From Amycolatopsis thailandensis (GTDB lineage Bacteria; Actinomycetota; Actinomycetes; Mycobacteriales; Pseudonocardiaceae), in contig NZ_NMQT01000006.1 in assembly GCF_002234405.1 (NCBI RefSeq), positions 1 to 60,429 of the forward strand: a stretch of 60,429 bases of DNA, given 5' to 3'. Under the pieces are notes generated by a model that saw nothing but the letters and a program-made list of their open reading frames with translations, did no database searches and had not been told where the DNA came from. Within the stretch, counting starts at the first letter, position 1, and every line of letters starts with the position of its first letter. Positions 32,459 to 41,500 of the stretch are shown here, piece by piece. Position numbers and translations under genes: made by a program.

Positions 32459-33322
32459 TCACTTGAGCAGGCGCGACATCCGCCGGTCGGCGAGGGGCTT
32501 CCCGCCGGTCTGGCAGGTCGGGCAGTACTGGAAGGACTTGTCCGCGAAGGAGATCTCGCGGATCGTGTCACCGCAGACCGGGCACGGCAGCCCCGTGCGC
32601 GCGTGCACCCTCAGCCCGGACCGCTTCTCTCCCTTCAGCCGGGCCGCGGACTGGCCGACGGAGCGCGTCACGGCGCTGATCAGCACCTCGCGGATCGCTT
32701 CCGAAAGCCCGTCGAGAGCTCCCTCGGACAGCTTTCCGGTCGTGGCGTAAGGAGAAAGCTTCGCCATGTGCATGATCTCGTCGGAGTAGGCGTTGCCGAT
32801 CCCGGCGATCAGCGACTGATCGGTCAGCGCCGTCTTCAACCGTTCGGTGCGGCCGGTGAACAGCTTCTCGAGCCCCGTGCGATCCAGCGAAAGCGCGTCC
32901 GGCCCGAGCCGCGCGATACTGGCGACCTCTTTCTCCGGGTCACGCACGATCCAGACCGCCAGGCCCTTCTTCGTGCCCGCCTCGGTGAGGTCGAAGCCAG
33001 GCCCGGCGGCCGCGTCGAGGTGGACGCGGAGCGAGATCGGCCCCTTGCCGGGTTTGAGCGGCGTCGGCGACAACGCGTCGGACCAGCGCAGCCAGCCCGC
33101 CCTCGCCAGGTGGACGACCAGATGGAGATCCCCGGCGACGAGGTCCAGGTGCTTGCCGAACCGGCCGGCACCGGTGACCTCGCGACCGTGGAGCTCGGTC
33201 CACGGCGGTGTCGCCGTCTTCAGCACACTCAGGGACGACACGTCGACACGGAAGACCGTCTTGCCCACCGCGTGTTCACGCAGGTGGTGAGCGAGCGCTT
33301 CGACCTCGGGTAACTCGGGCAT
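32459..33322 (-). CDS. Fpg/Nei family DNA glycosylase/AP lyase
   Basis: 287-aa base-excision repair enzyme removing oxidised bases. The start MPELPEVEALAHHL gives the catalytic N-terminal Pro2-Glu3. Helix-two-turn-helix residues are in ALTDQSLIAGIGNAYSDEI, and a Cys4 zinc finger is formed by CPVCGD and YCPTCQ near the C-terminus, followed by GGKPL. It fits the actinobacterial Fpg/Nei paralogues more than canonical MutM, so substrate preference (8-oxoG or oxidised pyrimidines) is not assigned. Confidence 0.92.
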   Translation of the reverse strand: MPELPEVEALAHHLREHAVGKTVFRVDVSSLSVLKTATPPWTELHGREVTGAGRFGKHLDLVAGDLHLVVHLARAGWLRWSDALSPTPLKPGKGPISLRVHLDAAAGPGFDLTEAGTKKGLAVWIVRDPEKEVASIARLGPDALSLDRTGLEKLFTGRTERLKTALTDQSLIAGIGNAYSDEIMHMAKLSPYATTGKLSEGALDGLSEAIREVLISAVTRSVGQSAARLKGEKRSGLRVHARTGLPCPVCGDTIREISFADKSFQYCPTCQTGGKPLADRRMSRLLK

Positions 33323-33354
33323 GGCCCCAGTCTCGCGCGTTCAGGCCGCCGCGA

Positions 33355-33795
33355 CTACTCCACCGGATGCAACGGGCCGTCGAAATCCGGCAGCGAGTGC
33401 TTCTGGATGGTCTTGGTGATCTTCGAGACCTCGCCGCGCACGGTGAACATGCCGCGGATGCTGCCCACCCAGCGTTCGGACGGCCTGTCGCCCGCCAGAT
33501 CGCCCTCGGTCTCGGCGACCACGGTCCACGGGCGGCGCAGAATCCACCGCAACGGGAAGAACAGCGCGATCAGCAGCAACGCCAGAGGAACCCAGGACGG
33601 GATTCTCACGTCGGCGGGGGTCCACATGATGAGCACGATCGCGAGCAGCGAAGTCACGGCGATCATCGCGATACCCGGGCCATAGCTGCCCGCCACGTCG
33701 TGCTCGAAATCGTCCGCTGTCGCGGGAGCACGCCATTCCATCTGGGCTCGGACCACCCAGTCACGGCCGTCCTCGCCGTGCACCAGCCGGTTCAT
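33355..33795 (-). CDS. two-helix membrane protein, unknown function
   Basis: 146-aa protein with helices at about 41-60 and 65-83, an N-terminal cytoplasmic part (MNRLVHGEDGRDWVVRAQMEW) and a C-terminal basic domain (RGEVSKITKTIQKH). No family is recognised. It is 32 bp upstream of the glycosylase gene on the same strand and may be co-transcribed, without an evident functional link. Confidence 0.7.
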   Translation of the reverse strand: MNRLVHGEDGRDWVVRAQMEWRAPATADDFEHDVAGSYGPGIAMIAVTSLLAIVLIMWTPADVRIPSWVPLALLLIALFFPLRWILRRPWTVVAETEGDLAGDRPSERWVGSIRGMFTVRGEVSKITKTIQKHSLPDFDGPLHPVE

Positions 33796-33900
33796 TCAGT
33801 CGCCTCCCGCGCGGCCGCTCGCTCGTCGTGAGCGAGCTCCACCGTACCGTGATGGCGGCCGGATTCGCGAGAGTTCGAAGGGGGAATGCCCGCTCGGGCG

Positions 33901-35460
33901 TTATGGGCACGTCGGGTAGTCGACACCCGGTTCCGGATAGTGGGAAGTCGGCTTCACCGGGCTCGGCTCGTCTTCCGACGGCTCGCCGGACGGCGTCTCG
34001 GCAGAGCTTTCGGGAGTGCCCGTCACCGGCGAAGAAGACTCTTCCGGGTCAGTCGTCGACTCCGGCTTGCCGGACTCCGAAGGATCCGTCCCGTCCCGCG
34101 GCGTCGTCGTCGCGGTCGGGCTCAGCGACTCCTCGGTGGGATTGAGCGACTCCCCCGGCGGGATGTCGTCCCGTTTCGAGGTGGTCTGGTTCGAGCCGGT
34201 GTCCGGCACCTCGTTCCGCGGCGAAGTCGCTTCGTGCAGCGGCTTGCCCTCGGACTCGGCTGGAGGCTGGACGGCGTCACCGCCGCCCTGCTCGCTCCTC
34301 GCGGTGCCCGCACCCGGCAGGCTCGGCATGTCGGACGCGCCGAGTTCGGCACTCGGCCCCCGCCCGGTCTCGGACGGCTGCGAACCCTTGCCGTGCAGCT
34401 GATCCTCGGCGATCCGCTGCGGCGGGATCTCCACCGGCTGATCACCGACGGGCGGAGCGACCTGCGCCGGCAGCAACGCCAGCTCCGGCAGCCCGCCCCC
34501 GGAGAGGCCGACGGTGTGGGAGACGTCGGTACCGAACACGGCCGGACCGGCGACGATCCCGACCGCGCCCGCGGCCGCCGTCGACGCCACCGCCAAACCG
34601 ACCTTCACCTTCGACCCGAGCAGAAGCCCCTTGACCGACGCGGCGAGGCCGGACAGCGCCCCGCTCGCGTGGGCACCGGCGGCCGCCGGCACCAGCAGCG
34701 CCACCACACCGGCGTGCGCCCGCAGCGAAGAACAGACGTCACGCAGCTCGTCGTGCGTCGCCCGGCAGGACTGGCACCCGATCAGGTGACTCTTGATCCG
34801 GCGGGCCTCGGCCCCGGTGACGCTGCCCGCGGTGAACCCGCCCAGCTTCTCCACCACCGCGCGGCACGAATCCGGCCCGCGGTTCACCGACAGATGCGCC
34901 TGGAGATACGCCGCCCGCAGCCCCTGCCGCGCCCGCCGGGCCAACGCCGCCGTCGCGTTCGCGCTCAACCCGAAATGCGGCGCGACCATCGACGGCTGCT
35001 CGCCCTCGACCTCGGTCTGCCACAACACCGAACGCCAGCGCTCCGGCAGACTCGTGAACGCGGTCGTGATCAGCGAATGCTCAGCCGTCCGGGCATGCGT
35101 GTCCGCGCCCGCCCCGGCCCGGAAGGTCAGCTCGTCGTCGCTCACCGGCACGTCACGGCGCGCGCCGTGCCACTCCCACGAGACCCGGCGAGCCACCGTC
35201 AGCAGATACGCCCGCACGTAGTCTCGCGGCCCGGCACCCCGGCGCAACGCCTGGAGCACCCGGAAGAAGGTCTCGGCCGTGATGTCCTCGGCCTCCGACC
35301 GATCGGAGGCCAGACTGCGCGCCAACCGCCGCACCGCCGCGGCGTGAAGTTCGAAAAGCTCCCCGAAGGCGGCGTCCTCCCCATCACGGAGCCGCTGGAG
35401 CAATGCCTGCTCGTCGGATTCCGAGGCCGCCTGAAGCGGCACCGTGCCCTGCTCGGTCAT
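33901..35460 (-). CDS. ECF sigma factor fused to a zinc-finger membrane anti-sigma-like domain
   Basis: 519-aa fusion. Residues about 18-190 are an ECF sigma factor (region 2 SEAEDITAETFFRVLQ, region 4 LPERWRSVLWQTEVEGE). Residues about 196-245 hold a ZAS-type zinc motif His225-x3-Cys229-x2-Cys232. A helix at about 287-308 crosses the membrane, and a Ser/Thr/Pro/Glu-rich tail of about 200 residues lies outside. The sigma factor is thus tethered to the membrane, and release would need proteolysis. ATG at 35460 has ggaggtg upstream. The extracellular tail may sense the wall or be glycosylated. Confidence 0.85.
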   Translation of the reverse strand: MTEQGTVPLQAASESDEQALLQRLRDGEDAAFGELFELHAAAVRRLARSLASDRSEAEDITAETFFRVLQALRRGAGPRDYVRAYLLTVARRVSWEWHGARRDVPVSDDELTFRAGAGADTHARTAEHSLITTAFTSLPERWRSVLWQTEVEGEQPSMVAPHFGLSANATAALARRARQGLRAAYLQAHLSVNRGPDSCRAVVEKLGGFTAGSVTGAEARRIKSHLIGCQSCRATHDELRDVCSSLRAHAGVVALLVPAAAGAHASGALSGLAASVKGLLLGSKVKVGLAVASTAAAGAVGIVAGPAVFGTDVSHTVGLSGGGLPELALLPAQVAPPVGDQPVEIPPQRIAEDQLHGKGSQPSETGRGPSAELGASDMPSLPGAGTARSEQGGGDAVQPPAESEGKPLHEATSPRNEVPDTGSNQTTSKRDDIPPGESLNPTEESLSPTATTTPRDGTDPSESGKPESTTDPEESSSPVTGTPESSAETPSGEPSEDEPSPVKPTSHYPEPGVDYPTCP

Positions 35461-35657
35461 CCGGCCAGGCACCTCCTCCCCGAAGGACTCACCATTCGGT
35501 CGAATGGGGACACCATACGGAGGTATGCAGCCGTCGTCACCCCTTGTACGCCAGGTGTGACACCAGAGCACCTGTAGGGGTGGGTCAAAACCGCTACAGA
35601 CGGTCGGTGTATGGTTGTTCCACTGCTTCAAACGAGTGCCGGAGCAGGGCAACACAC
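35461..35657. promoter_or_regulatory. divergent promoter region of the ECF gene and tRNA-Gly
   Basis: 197 bp holding promoters in both directions. An interrupted palindrome, caggtg at 35552-35557 with cacctg at 35570-35575, and ggtgtgacacc at 35554-35564 form a possible operator. A weak -10-like tatggt lies at 35610-35615 ahead of the tRNA. Confidence 0.4.
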
Positions 35658-35730
35658 GCGGATGTAGCGCAGCTGGTAGCGCATCACCTTGCCAAGGTGA
35701 GGGTCGCGGGTTCGAATCCCGTCATCCGCT
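35658..35730 (+). tRNA. tRNA-Gly (anticodon GCC)
   Basis: A full cloverleaf can be drawn: acceptor gcggatg (35658-35664) with catccgc (35723-35729), D-arm around agcgcagctggtagc, anticodon loop ttgccaa giving GCC, and T-arm gcgggttcgaatcccgt. The discriminator is U at 35730 and CCA is not encoded. It reads GGC/GGU codons. I saw no second copy of its 3-prime end, so no evidence for integration at this tRNA. Confidence 0.96.
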
Positions 35731-35789
35731 CGCATGCGGGCACACTGTGTCCAGGGAACGCCTGGACCATGGCCTGCTCACCATGATTC

Positions 35790-35856
35790 CCGGGGGCCGA
35801 GCCCCCGGACCCCCACGGTGCCTGCACCTCACCCTCACGGGTGGGGTGCTTTTTCG
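35790..35856 (+). terminator. tandem hairpins downstream of tRNA-Gly
   Basis: ccgggggc/gcccccgg at 35790-35808 forms a strong stem. A second stem, gcacctcacc at 35826-35835 with ggtggggtgc at 35842-35851, is followed by ttttt, giving a canonical Rho-independent terminator for the tRNA. Confidence 0.85.
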
Positions 35857-36042
35857 TGGGGTTTTCGGGGTTTTGTTTCCTTTGGCCTCTGAACCTGATG
35901 GTTACTACGTGCTACATGATCGGTGAGCGGGGTCACACGACCGTAGTAATTCGAATTTGTGCATATGTCGACCCGCTGGCGACGGGTGCCACCTGGGGGT
36001 TCGGTACTTTGTGGACCGGATCTTCGAGGTGGGGAAACACGG
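35857..36042. promoter_or_regulatory. upstream region of the 585-aa membrane protein
   Basis: 186 bp, less GC-rich than average. ttactacg at 35902-35909 and cgtagtaa at 35942-35949 are exact inverted repeats 32 nt apart, a possible operator. Purine-rich gaggtgggga precedes the ATG at 36043. Confidence 0.4.
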
Positions 36043-37800
36043 ATGAGTGAAAGCGCACGCGACGGCGGCACCGTCGCGACCTTGGAAGCCCAGCAGCGGG
36101 CATCTGAGCCCGGCAAGTCCGCGAAGCGAGGCCTGTTCGACAAGCTTCCCCTCTGGGCCCTCTGGGCATTGACCGCGCTACCGATCCTGCTGTCGATCAC
36201 CGAGGTCCTCCGCGCTCCCAAGATCAACCACGCGGATTACTGGGTCGTCCTCGGCCTGACCGCGGACACGAACGGCAACCTGGACGTCGCCCAACTGTTC
36301 CACCTCTACCACGAGCACCCGATCGTGCTGGTCGGCCTCGTCTTCTGGCTCGACGCGAAACTGTTCGCCGGCACCCAGACCCCACTCGGCTTCCTCAGCG
36401 TCGTCCTCGCGGCGGGCATGTTCGCCGCGCTGTGGAGCATGCTGCCCCGCACCCTCACCGGCCTGCGCCGCGCCGGCGTCGTCGCCGGACTCTCCGGCCT
36501 GGTGTTCTCCGCGGGCACGGTCGAGTACTTCGGCGACGGCATGATGGGCGTCCAGTGGCTCCTCGGACTCGCCCCCGCCGTCATCGCGATCGCCTTCGCG
36601 CACCACGGCAAACTCGTCCCGGCCTTCCTCTTCGCCTTCATGGGCAGCCTCGGGCACGGCGTCGCGTTCCCGGTCTGGATCGTTCTCGCGCTCGTCCTCT
36701 GGCTCCGGGGCGAGAGCCGGATCAAGACCGCCCTGCCACTCGGCCTCGGTCTCGTCGTCTTCATCCTCTGGCGCGTCGCGCCGTGGCCGCCGAGCTACCA
36801 GAAGCCGAACGTCGTCGGCGCCGACACCTACCTCGGCGCGATGACCAGCACCATCGGCCAGTCCTGGTCCACCAAATCCCCTGATCTCGCGTTCCTCGCG
36901 GGCGCGCTGACCGTCGGCCTCTTCGGCTTACTGATCGCGGCGGCCGTGAAACAGCGGCTCGCGGCCAAGACCGAGAACTTCACCGGCACCCTCGACGGCC
37001 CGGCACCGGTCGCGGCCGTCGCGGGCTGGTTCGGCCTCGCCGCCCAGGTGACGCTGAACGGCGCGATGATCGGCGTCAGCCGAGGCGGCTACAACGCCAC
37101 CGAAGGCATGTCGTCCCGCTACGTCGGGATCGGCCTTCTGGGTGTCTGCGCGGTGCTCGTGCTGCTGGTGACCCGCGGCCCGCGCGCGTTGCGGCTCAAG
37201 GCGATCCCGCTGGCGCTTGTGATGGCGCTGTGTGTCTACGCGATCGGGAACACGGCCGCGGGCGCCACCCGCTACCGGTACGCCTACCAGCCCGTCCTCG
37301 CGGTGGCGATGCACGTCAACGCGGGCGGGGTGATGGCCAAGATGTTCGCCTACACCGACTTCCTCGAACAGGAACGGACGATGGGCATCTACCCGTTCAC
37401 CCCGGACTTCACCCTGGGCTGCGGCGCGGGCGGACCGGAACTCGGAACGACCGTCGACCTAGCAAAGGCCGTCGAACTCAAGGGTCCCGGCTACGGCACC
37501 AAGGACACCGCCGGTGCCGTCGACACCGCACCTGTCACCGGCGACAAGCAGATCAACGGCTGGGCGCTCATCGGCGGACAGCAGGCCCAGTGCATCCTCA
37601 TCACGGACGGCGGGGGCAAGGTCGTCGGCGGCGGCACGGTCGGACTCCCCCGCGACGACATCTCACAGTTCATGAACGGCACCGGCCGCTCCGGCTGGCA
37701 GGCCGTCGCGGCCCCCGAGGTCAAGGACCCGGTCGTCCTCGCCTATCGCGACGGCGTCTACCACCGCATCACCACGATCAAGGACGCGGGGAAGGGCTAG
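36043..37800 (+). CDS. polytopic membrane protein with C-terminal extracytoplasmic domain
   Basis: 585-aa protein with about ten to eleven helices between residues 32 and 420 and a soluble domain of about 150 residues at the end (MGIYPFTPDFTLGCG, then INGWALIGGQQAQCILI with two Cys). The layout resembles actinobacterial polymer or glycan membrane enzymes with a GT-C-like fold. The acidic loop HADYWVVLGLT before the third helix would suit such an active site, but no family is recognised. ATG at 36043 is chosen over an upstream in-frame start because of its ribosome-binding site. It is convergent with the immunity gene. Confidence 0.75.
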   Translation: MSESARDGGTVATLEAQQRASEPGKSAKRGLFDKLPLWALWALTALPILLSITEVLRAPKINHADYWVVLGLTADTNGNLDVAQLFHLYHEHPIVLVGLVFWLDAKLFAGTQTPLGFLSVVLAAGMFAALWSMLPRTLTGLRRAGVVAGLSGLVFSAGTVEYFGDGMMGVQWLLGLAPAVIAIAFAHHGKLVPAFLFAFMGSLGHGVAFPVWIVLALVLWLRGESRIKTALPLGLGLVVFILWRVAPWPPSYQKPNVVGADTYLGAMTSTIGQSWSTKSPDLAFLAGALTVGLFGLLIAAAVKQRLAAKTENFTGTLDGPAPVAAVAGWFGLAAQVTLNGAMIGVSRGGYNATEGMSSRYVGIGLLGVCAVLVLLVTRGPRALRLKAIPLALVMALCVYAIGNTAAGATRYRYAYQPVLAVAMHVNAGGVMAKMFAYTDFLEQERTMGIYPFTPDFTLGCGAGGPELGTTVDLAKAVELKGPGYGTKDTAGAVDTAPVTGDKQINGWALIGGQQAQCILITDGGGKVVGGGTVGLPRDDISQFMNGTGRSGWQAVAAPEVKDPVVLAYRDGVYHRITTIKDAGKG

Positions 37801-37839
37801 AACAGAACTCCCGCAAAGGAGGCGATCGAGGTGTCGGCG

Positions 37840-38229
37840 TTATTCACAGACATGCTCACAGTCATCGGTAACGGTATCGAGAATTATGCGACCGCCAATT
37901 TCAGCCAATCCCGCTATCAGGTTCGCATCAAATCCGACACTATCCTGCCCACGCCTGGGCTCCCAGCCAATGAGAACATTTATGTCAATGGCCCGGCGAC
38001 CGAGGTCGATAAGACCACTTCGATACATTTGAATCGTTTCGGCAAGCAGGTCGAGCTGACTGTCGAGCGATTCATACCCCTCCCCGTAGAAGTCCACCTT
38101 CCACCAGTTGACACCAGGTCTACCCTTGGCATCCAGATCCGTCGACCTCCCAAGAATGCCCTCGACATCGCCAAGAGATAGAACATCCAGCGAAACCCGC
38201 AACGAGACCCTTGCCCACGACTCTTGCAT
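37840..38229 (-). CDS. probable immunity protein of the RHS toxin
   Basis: 129-aa cytoplasmic protein starting 22 bp after the RHS toxin stop, the position of the cognate immunity gene in polymorphic toxin loci. VSLDVLSLGDVEGILGRSTDLD and the end GFDANLIAGLAEIGGRIILD recall the DUF4279 immunity-like fold, which is a tentative match. Its base composition is low for this genome: I count 30 of 60 G+C at 37861-37920. It should neutralise the toxin tip in the producing cell. Confidence 0.7.
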   Translation of the reverse strand: MQESWARVSLRVSLDVLSLGDVEGILGRSTDLDAKGRPGVNWWKVDFYGEGYESLDSQLDLLAETIQMYRSGLIDLGRRAIDINVLIGWEPRRGQDSVGFDANLIAGLAEIGGRIILDTVTDDCEHVCE

Positions 38230-38251
38230 TTAAAGAAACCAATCTCATTGA

Positions 38252-38548
38252 CTAGCGCCGACGCCCCTTGGAGTATCCTCCCCTGCCATAACCATCTCCG
38301 TCCGAGAAATTATCGTGAATGTTTCCGATTGAATCCTCGGCAGGGCAACCACAGGGCATCTTGGTGTGCATTTCTCCGGAGTCCAGATCAACCATGATGT
38401 CCGGATTTTTTCTGGCACCGCCGTATTTACCATCATTCTTCTCGGCATGAATCGCATCCCTGACTTCTCGAACTTCTCGCCCGAGCGCACGTGCGATCTT
38501 GGGGTATTTGTCGGCAAACCTTCCATCGGGACGTACATAACCGTCGCC
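38252..38548 (-). other. C-terminal toxin tip of the RHS protein (domain)
   Basis: 98 residues after the Hint cleavage site. Key parts are KIARALGREVREVRDAIHAE, a small helical segment, then RKNPDIMVDLDSGE and EDSIGNIHDNF. Similar endings occur on other RHS/YD proteins, but I cannot name the activity. The segment CGCP is an unusual Cys pair. G+C is about 48 percent in a 60-nt sample I counted (38281-38340), far below the flanking DNA. Confidence 0.7.
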
Positions 38549-41500
38549 GCAGTTGTGAACCAGCAGCGAAGTGCCGCTACCACCGACGTAGAAGGCGTGG
38601 ATGTCGTCGATCGTGAGGTCGTGGACGGGCGACACCTGCGTGAAGTGCCGAACCGCGGTGACGACCGATGACCGACCATCCGGCGAGTGTAGGTGCTGAC
38701 CAGGAACCAGGTCACCGATCGCTACCCAGTCATCGGCCTCCTCCACCCAGACGAGGTGCCAGTCCGTGGCCACGATGGTGCCCGAAACGCCATCGGACTC
38801 GACAGTGACCTCGGTCCGCTCGTCCTCGTCGTCGTGCACGATCGTGCCGACCACACGGCGCCGCTCCAACCCGCCGGTCTCCGGGTCTGTCGTCTGCACT
38901 TCATCGCCGATCCGTACTTCTTCGATCGGCTTCGTAGTGCCGTCCGACATCAAGACCTGCGTACCGGGGACGAAGCTGTTGCAAGTCGACTCGCTCGCCG
39001 CGGCGGCACCGCCCATGGCCGCGGCCGCCGCACCGACGACGCCTTCGCCCTCGCTGACCGCGACGACAACTTGGACCGCGTTCGCCGCCATCTCGGCGTC
39101 GGCGAGGATGCGCTCGGTGTCGGCGATGACCTTCTGGGCTTTCTCCACCTCACGCCCGAAGGTCGCCAGTGCCCGCGCGCCCTTCCAGAAGCTGGCGACG
39201 ATCTCGCCGACCTTCAGGATCTTGCCCCAGGGGATGAAGTTGAGGAGGGTGCTGATGCACGAGCCGACCGAGCCCTCGATGCAGCCCATGATGTCGTCCC
39301 AGCCGATGAGGCTCTTGATCAGCTCACCGGCCGCGTCTATGAAGACGTCCCATTTGGACTTCTTCACGACGGCTTGCGCTTCTTTGTAGGACTTCTCGTT
39401 ATAGCCCCGCTTGGCTTTCTCCCGCTGCTCGGCCGCGTATTTCTTGCCCTGCGGCGAAGACGGGGAACTCGCCATGACGGTGCAGCTGCCCTTGCAAGCA
39501 GCCGCCTGTTCGGTGCCTTCGCGGCAGAACAGGCCGTCCTCGCCCATGTGGAAGCAGGCCGACATGCCGGACGGGTCCGTCATGGTCACCGGCGAGTTGT
39601 TCGCGTAGGCGTAAGGGTTCCACAGTTGCGGGACAGCCGGATCCAGCACCGGGTCGGTCTTGGTGAACCGGCCGGTCCCCGGGTCGTACTCGCGTGCGCC
39701 GAGATGAGTCAGGCCGGTCGCGTCCTGGTAGCCGCCGACGAAGCCGTGCTTGTCCGGCCAAGTGGACGGCGCAGGGCCGCGCGGGTTGCCGAAGGGATCC
39801 ATGTAGCGCTGGGTGGGGGTGAGCGTCCCCGCGGAGATCGCCAGGCCGTTCGTGCCGTGCAGATCGCCGAGCATCCACTTGAGGGCGGAGCCACCGACTC
39901 GCACCGCGACCTGGACCCCGCCGTGCTGGTAGAAACGGGTCGCGGTCACCCCCGTCGTGCCGGTGGTGATGACCAGTTCGAGGTCGCCGATCGCCAGCGT
40001 GGTGCCGGTCGGAGCGCGGGTGACGAGCCGGTTGCCGTCGGCGTCGTAGATGTACTTGCTCGCCCCCGAAGCCGTCGTGACGCCTTCGGTCCTCCCCTCG
40101 TGGTCGTAGGTGAACGTCTGGGTGTCTCCGCCGACGTTCCGCGTCAGCATCGAGCCGGCTTGGTCGTAGGTGTAGCCGCTCGTCGAGGTTCCGTTCGGGC
40201 CGCTCGTGTCCACCTTCTGCAAAGCGTGCGGCTTGACGGCGGTCGGCCCGGCCGCCGGGTAGGTGGACGTGCTCGTGACGTCACCGGTCGACTTGTGGTC
40301 GACCTCCTTCGTGCGGTTCCCGGTCTTGTCGAAGGAGTACGACTTCCAGTACGGCGCGGCGCCACCGAGCGCCGAAACGGACTTTGCCGTCGCGCAGTCG
40401 GCCGAAGACGGAGTCCACGCTTCGGTCATCCGCCGCTGGTAGTCGTATTCGAAACACTGGGTGTCGGCCGGCGCACCTGACGGAGTGTCGGAGATCTTCG
40501 TGACGTTGCCCGCCGGGTCGTACCCGTAAGTCCGGTTGGTCAGCTGTGAACCGATCTGGGTCGCCCGGTTGACGGTGGTCGTCTGCGGGCGTCGGGTGAC
40601 CTCGTCGTAGGTCTGGGTCACGCCGACGTTCACGGTGGACTTCTCACCGTCGAACTGCATGCGGGACATCTCGTTGAACGAGGTGTAATCGGTCTTCGAC
40701 ACCAGGTTCGTGGTCGTGCCCAGGGAGTCGATCGCGTACGTCGTGGACGGCAGTCCGAGCTCGTTGTACGTGTGCCGTACGTGTTCGAGCGGCAGGTTGC
40801 CAGCCTTCGGACTCACTGTGGACGCGACAGCACCCGTCGCCGTGTAGGTGGTGCCGAACTCATAGGTCCCGGCCAAGCCCGTTTCGACGGCCGGCACATC
40901 GACGGCGTTCTTGGTCGGCCTGCCGTACTTGTCGTAGGCCACGACACGCGTGACATACGCGTCCGTACCCACCCACCGGGTCGACGAGGCGGGTAGGCCG
41001 ATGCCATTGGTCACGGTGTCGTAGGACCAACTCGCCAGCTTGGTGCCCGTGGCGGAGTCAGCGTTGGTCTGGGTCTTACGCCCGAGTTTGTCGTAGGTGT
41101 AGAAGGTGGCCTTGCCACGGGAATCGGTGGACGAGGTCAGCTGTCCGCCGTCGTCATAGGTGAAGGTCGACTCTCCCGCGTCCGGGTCGGTCTGCCGGAT
41201 CTTGCGGCCGCGCAGGTCGTAGCCGGTCGACCAGACGTTGCCTGCGGCATCGGACATCGACGTCATGGCGCCCGCGGCGTTGTACGTGTAGTTCGTGACG
41301 TCGGCCGGATTGGCCGCTCCCGGTGTGTACCCGTCCGTGTAAAGCAGCCGCTGAACGGTCTGCCCGTGCACATCGGTCACCACGGTCTGCGGTGACGCGC
41401 CCCTCGGCGGAATGGTCGTGACCCGGTCACCGCCGTAGATGGTCGACGTCTGCCACTGCTTGACGCCCTTGGACATCAGGATCGACGCCGTCGCACGGGC

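Noticed and set aside
37831..38181. plus-strand frame over the immunity gene with a good ribosome-binding site
   Set aside because: Its translation lacks a recognisable fold, while the opposite strand gives an immunity-like protein in the expected position behind the toxin. It is kept only as a possible junction remnant.
35658..38229. genomic island integrated at tRNA-Gly
   Set aside because: No integrase gene and no repeated 3-prime end of the tRNA was seen. The low GC is limited to the toxin tip and immunity gene.
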